64,000 nucleotides of DNA from Cellulosimicrobium arenosum (GTDB lineage Bacteria; Actinomycetota; Actinomycetes; Actinomycetales; Cellulomonadaceae), in contig NZ_JACYHB010000001.1 in the NCBI RefSeq assembly GCF_014837295.1, forward strand, positions 496,001 through 560,000. The letters run 5' to 3'. Below the pieces are notes generated by a model, which saw nothing but the letters and a program-made list of their open reading frames with translations, was not told where the DNA came from and made no database searches. Position numbers and translations under genes: made by a program. Positions 16,200-25,975 of the stretch are shown one piece after another. The stretch's first letter is position 1, and every line of letters begins with the position of its first letter.

Positions 16200-16883
16200 G
16201 TGCGCACCGCGATGCGGCACGGTGTGCGGGTGAGCACCGCCACCACCGCCCCCGCCGACACGGCACGAGCGCGCCCCGACCCCCCGGCGTCGTACCCGCC
16301 GCTCGCGCGGCTCCTCGACCCCGGTGTCCCGGAGGTGGGTCTGCTCGTGCACCCGCGAGACGTGGGCGGGGCCGCCGCGTTCCAGACCCTGCAGCACGAG
16401 GGTGCGCTCGTGCGGCTGTGGGGCGAGGTGGCCACGACGTCCGCGGTCCCCGTGACGTCCACCCTGCGTGCCCTCGCCGTGCGCGACCTCGTCCCACGAC
16501 GCACGGTGCTCGGAGGCCTCGGTGCGGCGTGGGTGCTCGCCGGGACCCGCGCCCCGTCGTCCCTGGACGTGCTGTACCCGCCCGGGATGCACCGGCCTCC
16601 TCCCGTGAGCGGTCGCGCGCCGCGACAGGCCACCGTCCTCGCCGACGAGACCGTGCTCGTCGCCGGGGTCCAGGTCACCGGTGTCCAGCGCACCGCGATC
16701 GACATCGCGAGCCGCGTCCGTCGCGACGCGGCGCTGCCGGCGTTGCGCGGGCTGCGGAGGACCTGCCGCCTCGACGTCGGTCTCGCGCTGCGTACGCTCG
16801 AGCTCCGCTACCGGTGGCAGGGACGCGACGCGGCACGAGGGGTTCTGACCCGCCTGCTCGCAGAGGGGACGGAGTCGGTCTAG
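16200..16883 (+). CDS. AbiEi-like (type IV antitoxin-related) protein of unknown function
   Basis: A 227-aa protein whose middle and end (TSTLRALAVRDLVPRRTVLGGLGAAWVLAG, GVQVTGVQRTAIDIASRVRRDAALPALRGL) resemble the AbiEi-like antitoxin and DUF559-neighbour proteins common in actinobacteria. No paired AbiEii toxin gene is adjacent, so a toxin-antitoxin role is not supported. The start is uncertain: GTG 16200, ATG 16212 and GTG 16230 are all in frame with no decisive ribosome binding site. The first lies very close to the upstream terminator. Confidence 0.6.
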   Translation: MRTAMRHGVRVSTATTAPADTARARPDPPASYPPLARLLDPGVPEVGLLVHPRDVGGAAAFQTLQHEGALVRLWGEVATTSAVPVTSTLRALAVRDLVPRRTVLGGLGAAWVLAGTRAPSSLDVLYPPGMHRPPPVSGRAPRQATVLADETVLVAGVQVTGVQRTAIDIASRVRRDAALPALRGLRRTCRLDVGLALRTLELRYRWQGRDAARGVLTRLLAEGTESV

Positions 16884-16886
16884 GTT
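16881..16886 (+). promoter_or_regulatory. Leaderless -10 of the LigD polymerase gene
   Basis: TAGGTT (16881-16886) ends 7 nt before ATG 16894 and overlaps the stop region of the upstream gene. No ribosome binding site lies before the ATG, which supports leaderless transcription. Confidence 0.6.
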
Positions 16887-16893
16887 GGCGCGT

Positions 16894-17970
16894 ATGGCCA
16901 GTGCGAAGACCCCGCCCGTGGAGCTCGAGGTCGAGGGCCGCACCGTCCGCGTGACGAGCCCGGACCGGGTCGTGTTCCCGACCCGGGACCTGACCAAGCT
17001 GGACGTCGTGCGGTACTTCCTGTCCGTCGGGGACGGGATCCTCGGGGCGCTGCTCCACCGGCCGACGACGCTCGAGCGGTGGCCGAAGGGTCTGTTCCCC
17101 GGCGCGCGCATGAGCACGCGCACGGACAACAGCGGTGACGCGTTCTACCAGAAGCGCATACCTCGGGGTGCACCGGACTACGTGCGCACGGCGCGCATCG
17201 CGTTCCCCAGCGGACGCACCGCGGACGAGGTGTGCCCGAGCGAGCTCGCCGTCGTCGCGTGGGCGGCCAACCTCGGTACCCTCACGTTCCACCCGTGGCC
17301 CGTGCTCGGTCGCGACGTGGAAGCCGTCGACCAGCTGCGCATCGACCTCGACCCGCAGCCCGGCACGGACTTCGAGGACGCGGCACGGGTCGCGCCCCAC
17401 CTGCACGAGCTGCTCGACGAGCTCGGCCTCCCGGGGTACCCCAAGACCTCCGGGGGACGCGGCATCCACGTGTTCGTGCCCGTCGCCCCGGAGTGGGACT
17501 TCGTCGCCGCGCGTCGGGCGACGATCGCGATCGGGCGCGAGCTCGAACGACGCCTGCCCGACCAGGTCACCACGAAGTGGTGGAAGGAGGAGCGAGGTTC
17601 GAAGATCTTCGTCGACTACAACCAGATGGCACGCGACCGCACCATCGCCTCCGCCTACTCCATCCGGGCGAACGACCGGGCGACCGTCTCCGCCCCCCTG
17701 CGCTGGGACGAGCTGGCCGACGTCCACCCGGACGACTTCGACGTCCTGACGATGCCGGCGCGGTACTCCACGGTGGGCGACCTGTTCGCCCCGCTCCGCG
17801 CCGACCGCACCGAGCCCGGCGCCTCGCTCGAGCCCGCGCTCGAGCTCTCTCGGCAGGACGAGGCCGACCACGGGCTCGGGGACCTGCCGTACCCCCCGGA
17901 GTACCCGAAGATGCCGGGTGAGCCGAAGCGCGTGCAGCCCTCGCGCGACAAGGACCGGCCCACGGACTGA
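16894..17970 (+). CDS. Non-homologous end-joining DNA polymerase/primase (LigD polymerase domain), stand-alone
   Basis: A 358-aa archaeo-eukaryotic primase-type polymerase. The family hallmarks are the catalytic acid region DQLRIDLDPQPGTDFEDA, then KTSGGRGIHVFVPV, KWWKEERGSKIFVDYNQMARDRTIASAYSIRA, and RWDEL. In the NHEJ pathway it adds nucleotides at broken ends before ligation, normally as part of LigD with Ku. Here it is separate from a ligase domain, which lies convergently at 18019-19125. ATG 16894 is preferred over TTG 16885 because of the -10 at 16881. No ku gene is in the window. Confidence 0.93.
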   Translation: MASAKTPPVELEVEGRTVRVTSPDRVVFPTRDLTKLDVVRYFLSVGDGILGALLHRPTTLERWPKGLFPGARMSTRTDNSGDAFYQKRIPRGAPDYVRTARIAFPSGRTADEVCPSELAVVAWAANLGTLTFHPWPVLGRDVEAVDQLRIDLDPQPGTDFEDAARVAPHLHELLDELGLPGYPKTSGGRGIHVFVPVAPEWDFVAARRATIAIGRELERRLPDQVTTKWWKEERGSKIFVDYNQMARDRTIASAYSIRANDRATVSAPLRWDELADVHPDDFDVLTMPARYSTVGDLFAPLRADRTEPGASLEPALELSRQDEADHGLGDLPYPPEYPKMPGEPKRVQPSRDKDRPTD

Positions 17971-17981
17971 CGGTGTGGGTT

Positions 17982-17995
17982 CCCGCGATCGCGGG
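17982..17995. terminator. Palindrome between convergent NHEJ genes
   Basis: CCCGCGATCGCGGG is a perfect 14-bp palindrome in the 48-nt gap between the stop codons of the polymerase (17970) and ligase (18019) genes. Position suggests a shared bidirectional terminator, but the hairpin is short and lacks a T-tract. Confidence 0.35.
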
Positions 17996-18018
17996 GCTGG
18001 TCGAGCGGCGTGGCCGGA

Positions 18019-19125
18019 TCAGGCGACGCCGGGTGCACCGGGCAGGATCCCCCCGAGGTCGTAGCGCACGGGCTCGTCGAGCTGGGCGTACGTGCACGAC
18101 GCCGGATCCCGGTCGTCGCGCCAGCGGCGGAACCGCGCGGTGTGCCGGAACCGTGCGCCCTCCATGTGGTCGTACGCGACCTCGAGGACACGCTCGGGCC
18201 GCAGCGGTGTGAACGACAGGTCCTTTCCCGCGCTCCACCGGGACACCGCGCCGGGCATCCGCTCACCGGCGGGGTTCTCCCACCCGGACCAGGGGTGGTC
18301 GTCGGCCTGCGAGGTCCCCGGCTCGACGACGAGCGGTGCGAGCTCGGCGACGAGCTCGGCACGGCGCGCCATGGGGAAGGACGCCGCGACGCCGACGAAC
18401 TGGAGCCGGCCCTCGTCGTCGTGCAGGCCGAGGAGGAGCGAGCCGACCAGCGGCTGCGCGACGGTCGACGACTTGTGGAGCCGGTACCCCGCGAGGACGA
18501 CGTCCGCCTCCCGCCCGTGCTTGATCTTGAGCATCGCGCGCTTGTTCGCCTGGTAGGTCCCGTCGAGAGGCTTGGCGACCACACCGTCGAGCCCGGCACC
18601 CTCGAACTGGTCGAACCACTGCCGTGCGAGTCCGACGTCACGCGTGCGCGGTGTCGCGTGGACCTGCGGCCCGTCGAGGCCGAGCCCGTCGAGCACCTCC
18701 TGACGGCGCCCGAGGGGCAGCGCGGTCAGGTCGTCGTCCCCGAGCGCCAGGACGTCGAAGACGACGAGGCTCGCGGGCGTCTGCTCGGCGAGCAGACGCA
18801 CCCGCGACGCGGCGGGGTGGATCCGTTGGCTCAGCACCTCGAACTCGAGGCGACCGTCCTGTGCGAGGACGATCTCGCCGTCGACCACGCACCGCTCCGG
18901 GAGCGCCGCGCGCACCGCGTCGACGACCTCCGGGAAGTAGCGCTCCATCGGTCGCGCGTTGCGGCTGTCGATGCGGACCTCGGCACCGTCGCGGTAGACG
19001 ATCGCCCGGAAGCCGTCCCACTTCGGCTCGTACACGTACCCGGCGGCCGTGGCGTCCGGTTCCGGCACTTCCGGGGCGGGCCTGGCGAGCATCGGCAGCA
19101 GCGGCGGCATGACGGGCAGGTCCAT
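18019..19125 (-). CDS. ATP-dependent DNA ligase (LigD ligase-domain type)
   Basis: A 368-aa ligase. The adenylation site is EPKWDGFR with the catalytic Lys of the KxDG motif (about residue 34). Further nucleotidyltransferase motifs are ERCVVDGEIVL (motif III-like), GLDGVVAKPLDGTY and KIKHGREADVVLAGY (motifs IV and V), followed by the OB-fold (SLLLGLHDDEGRLQFVGVAASF, RPERVLEVAYDHMEGARFRHTARFRRWRDD). It seals DNA nicks and is expected to work in end joining with the convergent polymerase. ATG 19125 has GGAG just upstream. Length suits a stand-alone ligase without polymerase or nuclease domains. Confidence 0.93.
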   Translation of the reverse strand: MDLPVMPPLLPMLARPAPEVPEPDATAAGYVYEPKWDGFRAIVYRDGAEVRIDSRNARPMERYFPEVVDAVRAALPERCVVDGEIVLAQDGRLEFEVLSQRIHPAASRVRLLAEQTPASLVVFDVLALGDDDLTALPLGRRQEVLDGLGLDGPQVHATPRTRDVGLARQWFDQFEGAGLDGVVAKPLDGTYQANKRAMLKIKHGREADVVLAGYRLHKSSTVAQPLVGSLLLGLHDDEGRLQFVGVAASFPMARRAELVAELAPLVVEPGTSQADDHPWSGWENPAGERMPGAVSRWSAGKDLSFTPLRPERVLEVAYDHMEGARFRHTARFRRWRDDRDPASCTYAQLDEPVRYDLGGILPGAPGVA

Positions 19126-19190
19126 GGCTCCGATGCTGCCACCGGCTCCTGCGGCGCGCGAACGACCGCCGACACCGACGGCGGGCGGCC

Positions 19191-21539
19191 TCAGACCGAG
19201 AGCGCCGGGTGGTGCTCCTCGCGCGACCCGGTCAGGCGGTACACGTCGAAGACCCCGTCGACCTTGCGCACCGCGTTGAGCACCTGGGCGAGGTGCCCGG
19301 GCTCGGCCATCTCGAACACGAACCTCGACAGCGCGACGCGGTCGTTCGAGGTCGAGACGCTGGCGGACAGGATGTTCACGTGGTAGTCGGAGAGCACCCG
19401 CGTCACGTCGGACAGCAGCCTGGAGCGGTCGAGCGCCTCGACCTGGATCTGGACCAGGAACATCGTGTTGTTGCCCGCCGTCCAGGAGACGTCGACGATC
19501 CGCTCGGGCTGGTTGCGCAGGCCGACGACGTTCCCGCAGTCCACGCGGTGCACGCTCACGCCCTGACCGCGTGTGACGAACCCGATGATCTCGTCGCCCG
19601 GCACCGGGGTGCAGCACTTGGCGAGCTTGACCCAGATGTCGTCGACGCCCTTGACCATGACCCCGGGGTCGCCCGTGCGGACCCGCCGGGCGGTCTGCCC
19701 CGGGCGAGCCGTCTCGGCGACGTCCTCGACGGTCCCCTCGTCGCCGCCCATGGACTGCACGAGCTTCGAGACGACGTTCGCAGCCGACGTCTGCCCCTCG
19801 CCGATCGCGACGTAGAGCGCCGTGACGTCGTCGAACCGCATCTCGTTGGCGAGCGCGACCAGCCCCTCGTGCGACAGGAGTCGCTGGATCGGCAGGTTCT
19901 GCTTGCGCATCGCCTTCGCGATCGCGTCCTTGCCGTGCTCGACGGCCTCCTCGCGACGCTCCTTGGAGAACCACTGGCGGATCTTGTTCCGCGCACGCGG
20001 GGACTTCACGAACGCCAGCCAGTCGTGGCTGGGCCCCGCGGTCTCGGACTTCGAGGTCAGCACGTCGACCACGTCACCCGTCTCGAGCGTCGAGTCGAGC
20101 GGGACCAGACGTCCGTTGACACGCGCGCCCATCGTCCGGTGACCGACCTCGGTGTGCACCGAGTAGGCGAAGTCCACGGGGGTGGAGCCCGCTGGCAACG
20201 CCATGACGTCGCCCTTGGGCGTGAAGACGTAGACCTCGGCCCCGCCGATCTCGAAGCGCAACGAGTCGAGGAACTCCGCGGGGTCGGCCGTCTCCCGCTG
20301 CCAGTCCACGAGCTGACGCAACCACTTCATGTCGCTCGCGGCCGGGTCGACCTTGTCCGACCGGGTGCCCTGCTTCGCGGTCTCCTTGTACTTCCAGTGC
20401 GCGGCGACCCCGTACTCGGCACGACGGTGCATCTCGTGCGTGCGGATCTGGATCTCCACCGGCTTGCCGCCCGGTCCGATGACCGTCGTGTGCAACGACT
20501 GGTACATGTTGAACTTGGGCATCGCGATGTAGTCCTTGAACCGCCCGGGGACCGGGTTCCACCTCGCGTGCAGCGCGCCCAGGGCGGCGTAGCAGTCGCG
20601 GACGGAGTCCACCAGGACGCGCGCACCGACGAGGTCGTAGATCTCGGCGAAGTCGTGGCCGCGGACGATCATCTTCTGGTAGATCGAGTAGTAGTGCTTG
20701 GGCCGCCCCGTCACCGCCGCCTTGATCTTGGCGGTCCGCAGGTCCGCGGTGACCTGGTCACGCACCACCGCGAGGTACTCCTCGCGTGCGGGTGCGCGCT
20801 CCGCCACCAGGTGCACGATCTCGTCGTACACCTTCGGGTACAGGGCCTGGAACGACAGGTCCTCGAGCTCCCACTTGATCGTGTTCATCCCGAGCCGGTG
20901 CGCGAGCGGGGCGTAGATCTCCAGGGTCTCGCGGGCCTTGCGCTCGGCGGACGACGACGAGACATACTTCCACGTCCGCGCGTTGTGCAGCCGGTCGGCG
21001 AGCTTGATGACCAGGACCCGGATGTCGCGCGCCATCGCGACGACCATCTTGCGCACGGTCTCCGCCTGTGCCGCGTCCCCGTAGGTCACCTTGTCGAGCT
21101 TCGTCACCCCGTCGACGAGCATGGCGACCTCGTCGCCGTACTCGCCGCGCAGCTGGTCGAGAGAGAACTCGGTGTCCTCGACCGTGTCGTGCAGGAGCGC
21201 CGCAGCGAGCGTGGAGCCGTCGAAGCCCAGCTCGGCGAGGATGGTCGCGACCGCGACCGGGTGCGTGATGTACGGGTCGCCGCTCTTGCGCAGCTGACCG
21301 CGGTGCGCTCGCTCGGCGGTCTCGTAGGCCCGTTCCAGGACCGTGAGGTCGGACCTGGGGTGCTGGGTCCGCACGGCTTGCAGCACCGGCTCGAGAGCGG
21401 GGCTGCCGGCCGGCCGCGCGCCGAAGCGCGCCAGGCGCGAGCGCACCCCACGCGTCGGGTTCGGCTGCGGTCCTGGTGTCCGCTGGTTCACCGCGTCCGG
21501 GTCCTTGGGCGCGCGCGGTGCCCGCGTGTCCTCACTCAT
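19191..21539 (-). CDS. relA: Bifunctional (p)ppGpp synthetase/hydrolase
   Basis: A 782-aa long RelA/SpoT homologue, the stringent-response enzyme. Order: HD hydrolase domain ([42 protein letters not shown]), synthetase domain ([29 protein letters not shown]), TGS domain ([37 protein letters not shown]), and C-terminal zinc-finger-like ([27 protein letters not shown]) and ACT domains. The HD motif is intact, so hydrolysis is expected. ATG 21539 follows GAGGGAGG; the 21 residues of open frame before it look non-coding. The order secD-secF-apt-relA is conserved in actinobacteria. Confidence 0.97.
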   Translation of the reverse strand: MSEDTRAPRAPKDPDAVNQRTPGPQPNPTRGVRSRLARFGARPAGSPALEPVLQAVRTQHPRSDLTVLERAYETAERAHRGQLRKSGDPYITHPVAVATILAELGFDGSTLAAALLHDTVEDTEFSLDQLRGEYGDEVAMLVDGVTKLDKVTYGDAAQAETVRKMVVAMARDIRVLVIKLADRLHNARTWKYVSSSSAERKARETLEIYAPLAHRLGMNTIKWELEDLSFQALYPKVYDEIVHLVAERAPAREEYLAVVRDQVTADLRTAKIKAAVTGRPKHYYSIYQKMIVRGHDFAEIYDLVGARVLVDSVRDCYAALGALHARWNPVPGRFKDYIAMPKFNMYQSLHTTVIGPGGKPVEIQIRTHEMHRRAEYGVAAHWKYKETAKQGTRSDKVDPAASDMKWLRQLVDWQRETADPAEFLDSLRFEIGGAEVYVFTPKGDVMALPAGSTPVDFAYSVHTEVGHRTMGARVNGRLVPLDSTLETGDVVDVLTSKSETAGPSHDWLAFVKSPRARNKIRQWFSKERREEAVEHGKDAIAKAMRKQNLPIQRLLSHEGLVALANEMRFDDVTALYVAIGEGQTSAANVVSKLVQSMGGDEGTVEDVAETARPGQTARRVRTGDPGVMVKGVDDIWVKLAKCCTPVPGDEIIGFVTRGQGVSVHRVDCGNVVGLRNQPERIVDVSWTAGNNTMFLVQIQVEALDRSRLLSDVTRVLSDYHVNILSASVSTSNDRVALSRFVFEMAEPGHLAQVLNAVRKVDGVFDVYRLTGSREEHHPALSV

Positions 21540-21604
21540 GCGCGCCTCCCTCACGTTCGTGCCCCTGGCCGTGCGACGGCCGGTGCTCCGGCCGAGAGGC
21601 AATC

Positions 21605-22222
21605 CTACGACTCCACGTGCAGGAGCGTGGCGACCTCGCGGCCTGCGAGCCGTGCCCGTCCGCCCAGGTCGGCGAGCTCCATGAGGAACGCCAGGCCGAC
21701 CACGACGCCACCGGAGCGTTCGACCAGGTCGACTCCTGCGGCCGCCGTGCCACCGGTGGCGAGCACGTCGTCCACCACGAGAACACGCGCACCCACCGGA
21801 AGTGTTCCCGACCGCAGCTCGAGGGCAGCGGTGCCGTACTCGAGGTCATAGCTCACGGACTCCGTGGGTGGTGGGAGCTTTCCCGCCTTGCGCAGCGGGA
21901 GGAAACCCACGCCCAGGCTCGTCGCGATCGGTGCGCCCAGCAGGAACCCGCGCGCCTCCATCCCCGCGACCAGGTCGATCCCGCCCCAGCCCTGCGCCGC
22001 ACGGGCGAGCTCCGCCACGACGTGGCCGAACGCGACGCCGTCCGCGAGGAGCCCGGTGATGTCGCGGAACGTGACTCCCGCGACCGGGTAGTCCGGCACG
22101 GCGCGCACGAGGGCCAGCAGACGCTCCGTCTGCGCCGGGTCGAGCGCACCGAGACCGACGGCGCGGACGCCGTCGGTCTCGGGGACGAGCCACCCGGCCT
22201 CGGCCGACCGTGACTCGCTCAC
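21605..22222 (-). CDS. apt: Adenine phosphoribosyltransferase
   Basis: A 205-aa type I PRTase that converts adenine plus PRPP to AMP. Visible: [40 protein letters not shown], and the PRPP-binding loop [18 protein letters not shown] 22222 begins 7 nt after the secF stop; the start has no strong ribosome binding site, so coupling to secF is likely. Purine salvage here adjoins relA, which also makes a guanine nucleotide product; the pairing is common. Confidence 0.95.
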   Translation of the reverse strand: MSESRSAEAGWLVPETDGVRAVGLGALDPAQTERLLALVRAVPDYPVAGVTFRDITGLLADGVAFGHVVAELARAAQGWGGIDLVAGMEARGFLLGAPIATSLGVGFLPLRKAGKLPPPTESVSYDLEYGTAALELRSGTLPVGARVLVVDDVLATGGTAAAGVDLVERSGGVVVGLAFLMELADLGGRARLAGREVATLLHVES

Positions 22223-22229
22223 CGGTCGA

Positions 22230-23357
22230 TCACCGGGAGGAGCGCTTGCGGCGCGGCTGCGCCGCCGCACCCTGGTGCGAGCCCGGCTGCAGCTGGCGGT
22301 GACCCTCGGCGACACCGGCAGCGGCCAGGACTGCGTCCTCGGTACCCGCGTCCCCCACCTCGGCGAGGCGTGCGGCGCGCTGCTCGGTGACCTTGGCCGT
22401 GTGCTCCCGGATGGCGGCCTCCCGCTCGCGGAACGTGACCTCGAGCGGCGTGGCGAGGAAGATCGACGAGTACGCGCCGACCGCCATGCCGACGAACAGC
22501 GCGAGCGAGATGTCGCGCAGCGTCCCGGCACCCAGCAGGAAGGCGCCGATGAAGAGGATCGACGCGACCGGCAGCAGCGCGACGACCGAGGTGTTGATCG
22601 AGCGGACCATCGTCTGGTTGACCGCGAGGTTCGCTCGCTCGGCGTACGTGCTGCGGGTCTGGTTCACGACGCCCGCGGTGTTCTCGCGGACCTTGTCGAA
22701 CACCACGACGGTGTCGTAGATCGAGTAGGCGAGGATCGTCAGCAGACCGATGACGGTGGCGGGGGTGATCTCCCAGCCGATCAGGGCGTAGATGCCGATC
22801 GTGAGCACGAGGTCGTGGAAGAGCGCGATGACCGCAGCCGCCGCCATGCGCCAGTTGCGGAAGTAGATCGTCATGACGAGGCTCACCAGGACGAGGAAGA
22901 CCAGGAGTCCCAGCGCCGCCTTCTGCGAGACGTCCTGTCCCCACGACGGGCCGATGTACGAGCTCGTGACGTCGTCCACGGGGACGGAATAGGCGTCGGC
23001 GAGGGCGGAACGGACCTCCTGCACCTGGTCCTGGCTGAGCTGCGCGGTCTGGACGCGCACGCCCTCGGTCCCCACGACGGAGACGCGCGGGACCTCCTCG
23101 GGCGCGATCTGCGCGACCGCGTCGACCGCCACCTGCTCGTCCGCGTCGCTCGCGCCCGAGACCGTGAACTCCGACCCGCCCCGGAACTCGATGCCGAGGT
23201 TGAGCCCGTCGCCGGCGACCCGCAGCCCGATGATCCCGAGCGACAGCACCACCGCGACGATCGCCGCGACGAAGTACCGCTTGCGGTTCCCCACGATGTT
23301 GTAGGAGCGGCGTCCGGTGTAGAGATCGTTGCCCCACTGGGCGAAACCGATGGCCAT
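22230..23357 (-). CDS. secF: Protein translocase subunit SecF
   Basis: A 375-aa six-helix RND-type membrane protein that, with SecD, uses the proton gradient to pull exported proteins through SecYEG. The N-terminus (YNIVGNRKRYFVAAIVAVVLSLGIIGL) and NLGIEFRGGSEFTV are typical. Later segments include WRMAAAAVIALFHDLVLTIGIYALIGWEITPATVIGLLTILAYSIYDTVVVFDKVREN, a conserved SecF region. The C-terminal tail is basic. Its ATG shares one base with the secD stop. Confidence 0.97.
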   Translation of the reverse strand: MAIGFAQWGNDLYTGRRSYNIVGNRKRYFVAAIVAVVLSLGIIGLRVAGDGLNLGIEFRGGSEFTVSGASDADEQVAVDAVAQIAPEEVPRVSVVGTEGVRVQTAQLSQDQVQEVRSALADAYSVPVDDVTSSYIGPSWGQDVSQKAALGLLVFLVLVSLVMTIYFRNWRMAAAAVIALFHDLVLTIGIYALIGWEITPATVIGLLTILAYSIYDTVVVFDKVRENTAGVVNQTRSTYAERANLAVNQTMVRSINTSVVALLPVASILFIGAFLLGAGTLRDISLALFVGMAVGAYSSIFLATPLEVTFREREAAIREHTAKVTEQRAARLAEVGDAGTEDAVLAAAGVAEGHRQLQPGSHQGAAAQPRRKRSSR

Positions 23358-25372
23358 CAGCGCTTCTCCTCGTTCTCGCCGTCGGCGGCTGGCGCGTCCG
23401 CGATGTCGTCCGTGTCCGGGGGTGGCTCCGCTGCCGCTGCCCGCTGCTGAGCGGCACGACGCTCTGCGATCGTCATGCGCGGACCGTCCCCGCTCGCTCC
23501 GACGCTCGCGCCGACGGTCTCCCGGACCGGTGCCGTCGGGGCATCGCCCGGCGACGCCTGCGTGCCGAGGCCGCTGTCGTCGAGCGCGTCGACCTCGGAC
23601 GTGGCTGTCGCAGAGCGCGACGGCGCGCCCGTCGTGACGCGACCGCGGCCGGCGTAGCGCAGGCTCTCCACCCCGAGTCGGCGCGGGTCGAGACCCGACG
23701 CCGCATGTCCGTTCGCGAAGAACTTCGTGCGGGCGAGGAGCTTCATGAGCGGGTGGGTGAACAGGAAGACGACGACGAGGTCGACGAGGGTCGTCAGGCC
23801 GAGCGTGAAGGCGAACCCGCGCACCCCGCCGACGGCCAGGTAGTAGAGCACGATCGCCGCGACGAAGTTGACGGCGTCGGACGCCAGGATCGTCCGGCGC
23901 GCACGCTCCCAGCCCTTGTCCACGGCCTGGTCGAGGGTTCGTCCGTCACGCAGCTCGTCGCGGATGCGTTCGAAGTACACGATGAACGAGTCCGCGGTGA
24001 TGCCGATCGCGACGATGAGGCCGGCGACACCGGCGAGGGAGAGCCGGTACCCGATGGCCCACGAGAGCACGTCGATCACGCCGAAGGTCACCAGGCCCGC
24101 GATCACCAGGGACGCGACCGTGACGAGACCGAGCACCCGGTACTGGACGAGCGAGTACATGACCACGAGGAGCAGACCGATGGCGCCGGCGAGCAGACCC
24201 TTCTGCAGCTGGTCCGACCCGAGCGTCGCCGAGATCTGCTCCTGGCTCTGCACGTCGAACGTCAGCGGCAGCGAACCGAAGTTCAGCTGGTTGGCGAGCG
24301 TCGCGGCGGACTCCCGGGTGAAGCTTCCCGAGATCTCGGCCTTGCCGTCCGGGATCGGGTCGTTCGCCACGGGAGCGGAGATCACGAGCCCGTCGAGGAC
24401 CATCGCGAACTGGTTCTGCGGGCTCGGCAGGGAGACCAGGCGGGTCGTGACGTCGCGGAACGCCGCCGTGCCCTGACCGTCGAACTCGATGTTGACGACC
24501 CACTCGTTGGTGACCGCACCGTTCGGGCCGACCCGGAGCCCCGAGCTCGCGTTCGAGATGTCGGTTCCCTCGATCTCGACCGGACCGAGGATGTACTTGG
24601 CGAGGCCGTCCTCCGAGCACGACACGAAGGGGCTGTCGGTCGGACCGCTGTCGCCCCCGACGCGGTTCTCCGGGAGCGTGCAGTCGAGCGCGTCGAACTG
24701 CTCCTGGAGCTCCGGCGTGATCTGCGCCAGGTCGCTCGGGTTCTCGGGAGCGGCCGCAGCGTTGTCGCCGCCCTCGGTCGCGTCGTCCGTCGTGGTCTCG
24801 TCCGTGGGCTCGCCAGACTCGTCCGTGGCGTCGGCCGACTCCTCGGTCGCGTCGGCCGACTCCTCGGTCGCGTCGGCCGACTCCTCGGTCGCGTCCGCCG
24901 ACTCCTCGGTCGCGTCCGCCGACTCGTCGTCCGACTCCGCCGCGGTGGCCGTCGGCGCGCCGACGGTCAGGACCGGACGGAACCGCATCTGCGCCGACGT
25001 GCTGACGAGGTCGATCGTCTCCTGGCTCGGCTGTCCGGGGATCCCGACGACGATGTTCTGCTGTCCCTGGCGCGTGATCTCGGCCTCGGAGACGCCCTGG
25101 GCGTCGATCCGCTGGCGTATGACCTGGATCGCCTGGTTGATCGTCTCGGTCGTGACCTCGGAGTCGTCCGTCGTGACGGGCTTGAGCACGATCTGCGTGC
25201 CGCCCTCGAGGTCGAGCGCCAGTCCCGGCGTGAGACTCGCACCCTCGGGGTTGTCCTCGGTCTTCGGGTCGAGCTTCGTCCCTGCGAAGAGGGCCCCGAA
25301 GAGGACGATGATGAGGATGCCCAGGGTGACGAGGGTCCGTACGGGCCTCGCTCGTCGTGTGGTGGTGGCCAA
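23357..25372 (-). CDS. secD: Protein translocase subunit SecD with acidic repeat insertion
   Basis: A 671-aa SecD, longer than most. It begins with a membrane helix (TLVTLGILIIVLFGALFAGT) and has the signature LALDLEGGTQIVLKP. The C-terminal membrane half is conserved (FGSLPLTFDVQSQEQISATLG, VAIGITADSFIVYFERIRDEL). Between residues about 145 and 195 is an acidic low-complexity insert built of a seven-residue repeat, (ESADATE)n, encoded by a 21-bp tandem repeat at 24828-24932. The start is TTG 25372, preceded by GAGACGGA. The C-terminal tail is also extended and rich in Ala, Asp and Pro. Confidence 0.95.
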   Translation of the reverse strand: MATTTRRARPVRTLVTLGILIIVLFGALFAGTKLDPKTEDNPEGASLTPGLALDLEGGTQIVLKPVTTDDSEVTTETINQAIQVIRQRIDAQGVSEAEITRQGQQNIVVGIPGQPSQETIDLVSTSAQMRFRPVLTVGAPTATAAESDDESADATEESADATEESADATEESADATEESADATDESGEPTDETTTDDATEGGDNAAAAPENPSDLAQITPELQEQFDALDCTLPENRVGGDSGPTDSPFVSCSEDGLAKYILGPVEIEGTDISNASSGLRVGPNGAVTNEWVVNIEFDGQGTAAFRDVTTRLVSLPSPQNQFAMVLDGLVISAPVANDPIPDGKAEISGSFTRESAATLANQLNFGSLPLTFDVQSQEQISATLGSDQLQKGLLAGAIGLLLVVMYSLVQYRVLGLVTVASLVIAGLVTFGVIDVLSWAIGYRLSLAGVAGLIVAIGITADSFIVYFERIRDELRDGRTLDQAVDKGWERARRTILASDAVNFVAAIVLYYLAVGGVRGFAFTLGLTTLVDLVVVFLFTHPLMKLLARTKFFANGHAASGLDPRRLGVESLRYAGRGRVTTGAPSRSATATSEVDALDDSGLGTQASPGDAPTAPVRETVGASVGASGDGPRMTIAERRAAQQRAAAAEPPPDTDDIADAPAADGENEEKR
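24828..24932 (-). repeat. 21-bp in-frame minisatellite in secD
   Basis: Five 21-bp units (24828-24848, 24849-24869, 24870-24890, 24891-24911, 24912-24932). Units 1-3 are identical, unit 4 differs by one base and unit 5 by more. Each adds seven residues (Ala-Thr-Glu-Glu-Ser-Ala-Asp type), so copy-number change keeps the frame. Confidence 0.95.
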
Positions 25373-25455
25373 CTGTCCGTCTCTTCTCGTGCGCGTGCGG
25401 GGGCAGCTGCCTTGCTGTCCGCGTCAGTCGTCGACCTCGTGCGGCCGACGGATGG

Positions 25456-25932
25456 TCACTTCGTGCTGTCGGTGCCCTCGTCCCGTCGACCGCTCCCGTC
25501 GCGCTCGTCGCCCTTCCCGGCGTCGTCGCTCAGGCCGGACAGGTCGTCGGGGACCACGACGTCCTCGGCACCGTCCGAGGTGCCGGAGGAGATGCTCGCC
25601 GCGGACCCGTAGGCGGAGGTCGTGGCCTCGTCGCCCGTGGCTTCGAGGTCACCCTCCTCGGTCTCCTCGACGGGCTCGTCGACGCGCTTGGCGATCGCGG
25701 CCCGCAACCACCGCGACTGGACACCGGGCGTGGACTCGATCGTGATGATGTCCGCCTCCTCGTCGACCTCGACGATGGTGCCGAACATGCCGGACCCGGT
25801 CATGACCTCCTGGCCCGGCGCGAGGAGCGAGCGGAAGTTCTGCGCCTCACGCTGCTGCTTGCGGGTGCGGTTGGTCATGAGGAACATCGCGCCGGCGGCG
25901 AGCACGAGGATGAGGATGAAGCTGAAGTCCAT
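25456..25932 (-). CDS. yajC: Preprotein translocase subunit YajC
   Basis: A 158-aa protein with one N-terminal helix (MDFSFILILVLAAGAMFLM) followed by the conserved TNRTRKQQREAQNFRSLLAPGQEVMTGSGMFGTIVEVDEEADIITIES. It is an accessory of the SecDF complex. The C-terminal about 70 residues are an acidic, poorly conserved tail, longer than usual. It is the first gene of yajC-secD-secF, with two candidate -10 elements upstream. Confidence 0.95.
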   Translation of the reverse strand: MDFSFILILVLAAGAMFLMTNRTRKQQREAQNFRSLLAPGQEVMTGSGMFGTIVEVDEEADIITIESTPGVQSRWLRAAIAKRVDEPVEETEEGDLEATGDEATTSAYGSAASISSGTSDGAEDVVVPDDLSGLSDDAGKGDERDGSGRRDEGTDSTK

Positions 25933-25975
25933 GACGAGGTCTCACGTGTCCTGTTCTGTGCGGGATCTGCGCGGC

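Noticed and set aside
16200-16883. Type IV toxin-antitoxin system
   Set aside because: The protein resembles AbiEi but no AbiEii-type toxin gene is beside it; the next gene is the NHEJ polymerase.
19209-21851. Very long open frame opposite relA, and similar ones opposite secD, thrS, treY and hrpB
   Set aside because: They are mirror images of strongly conserved genes. In such GC-rich DNA the opposite frames rarely meet a stop, and the predicted proteins are Arg-rich without motifs.
24828-24932. CRISPR-like repeat in secD
   Set aside because: 21-bp units without spacers, in frame inside a conserved gene.
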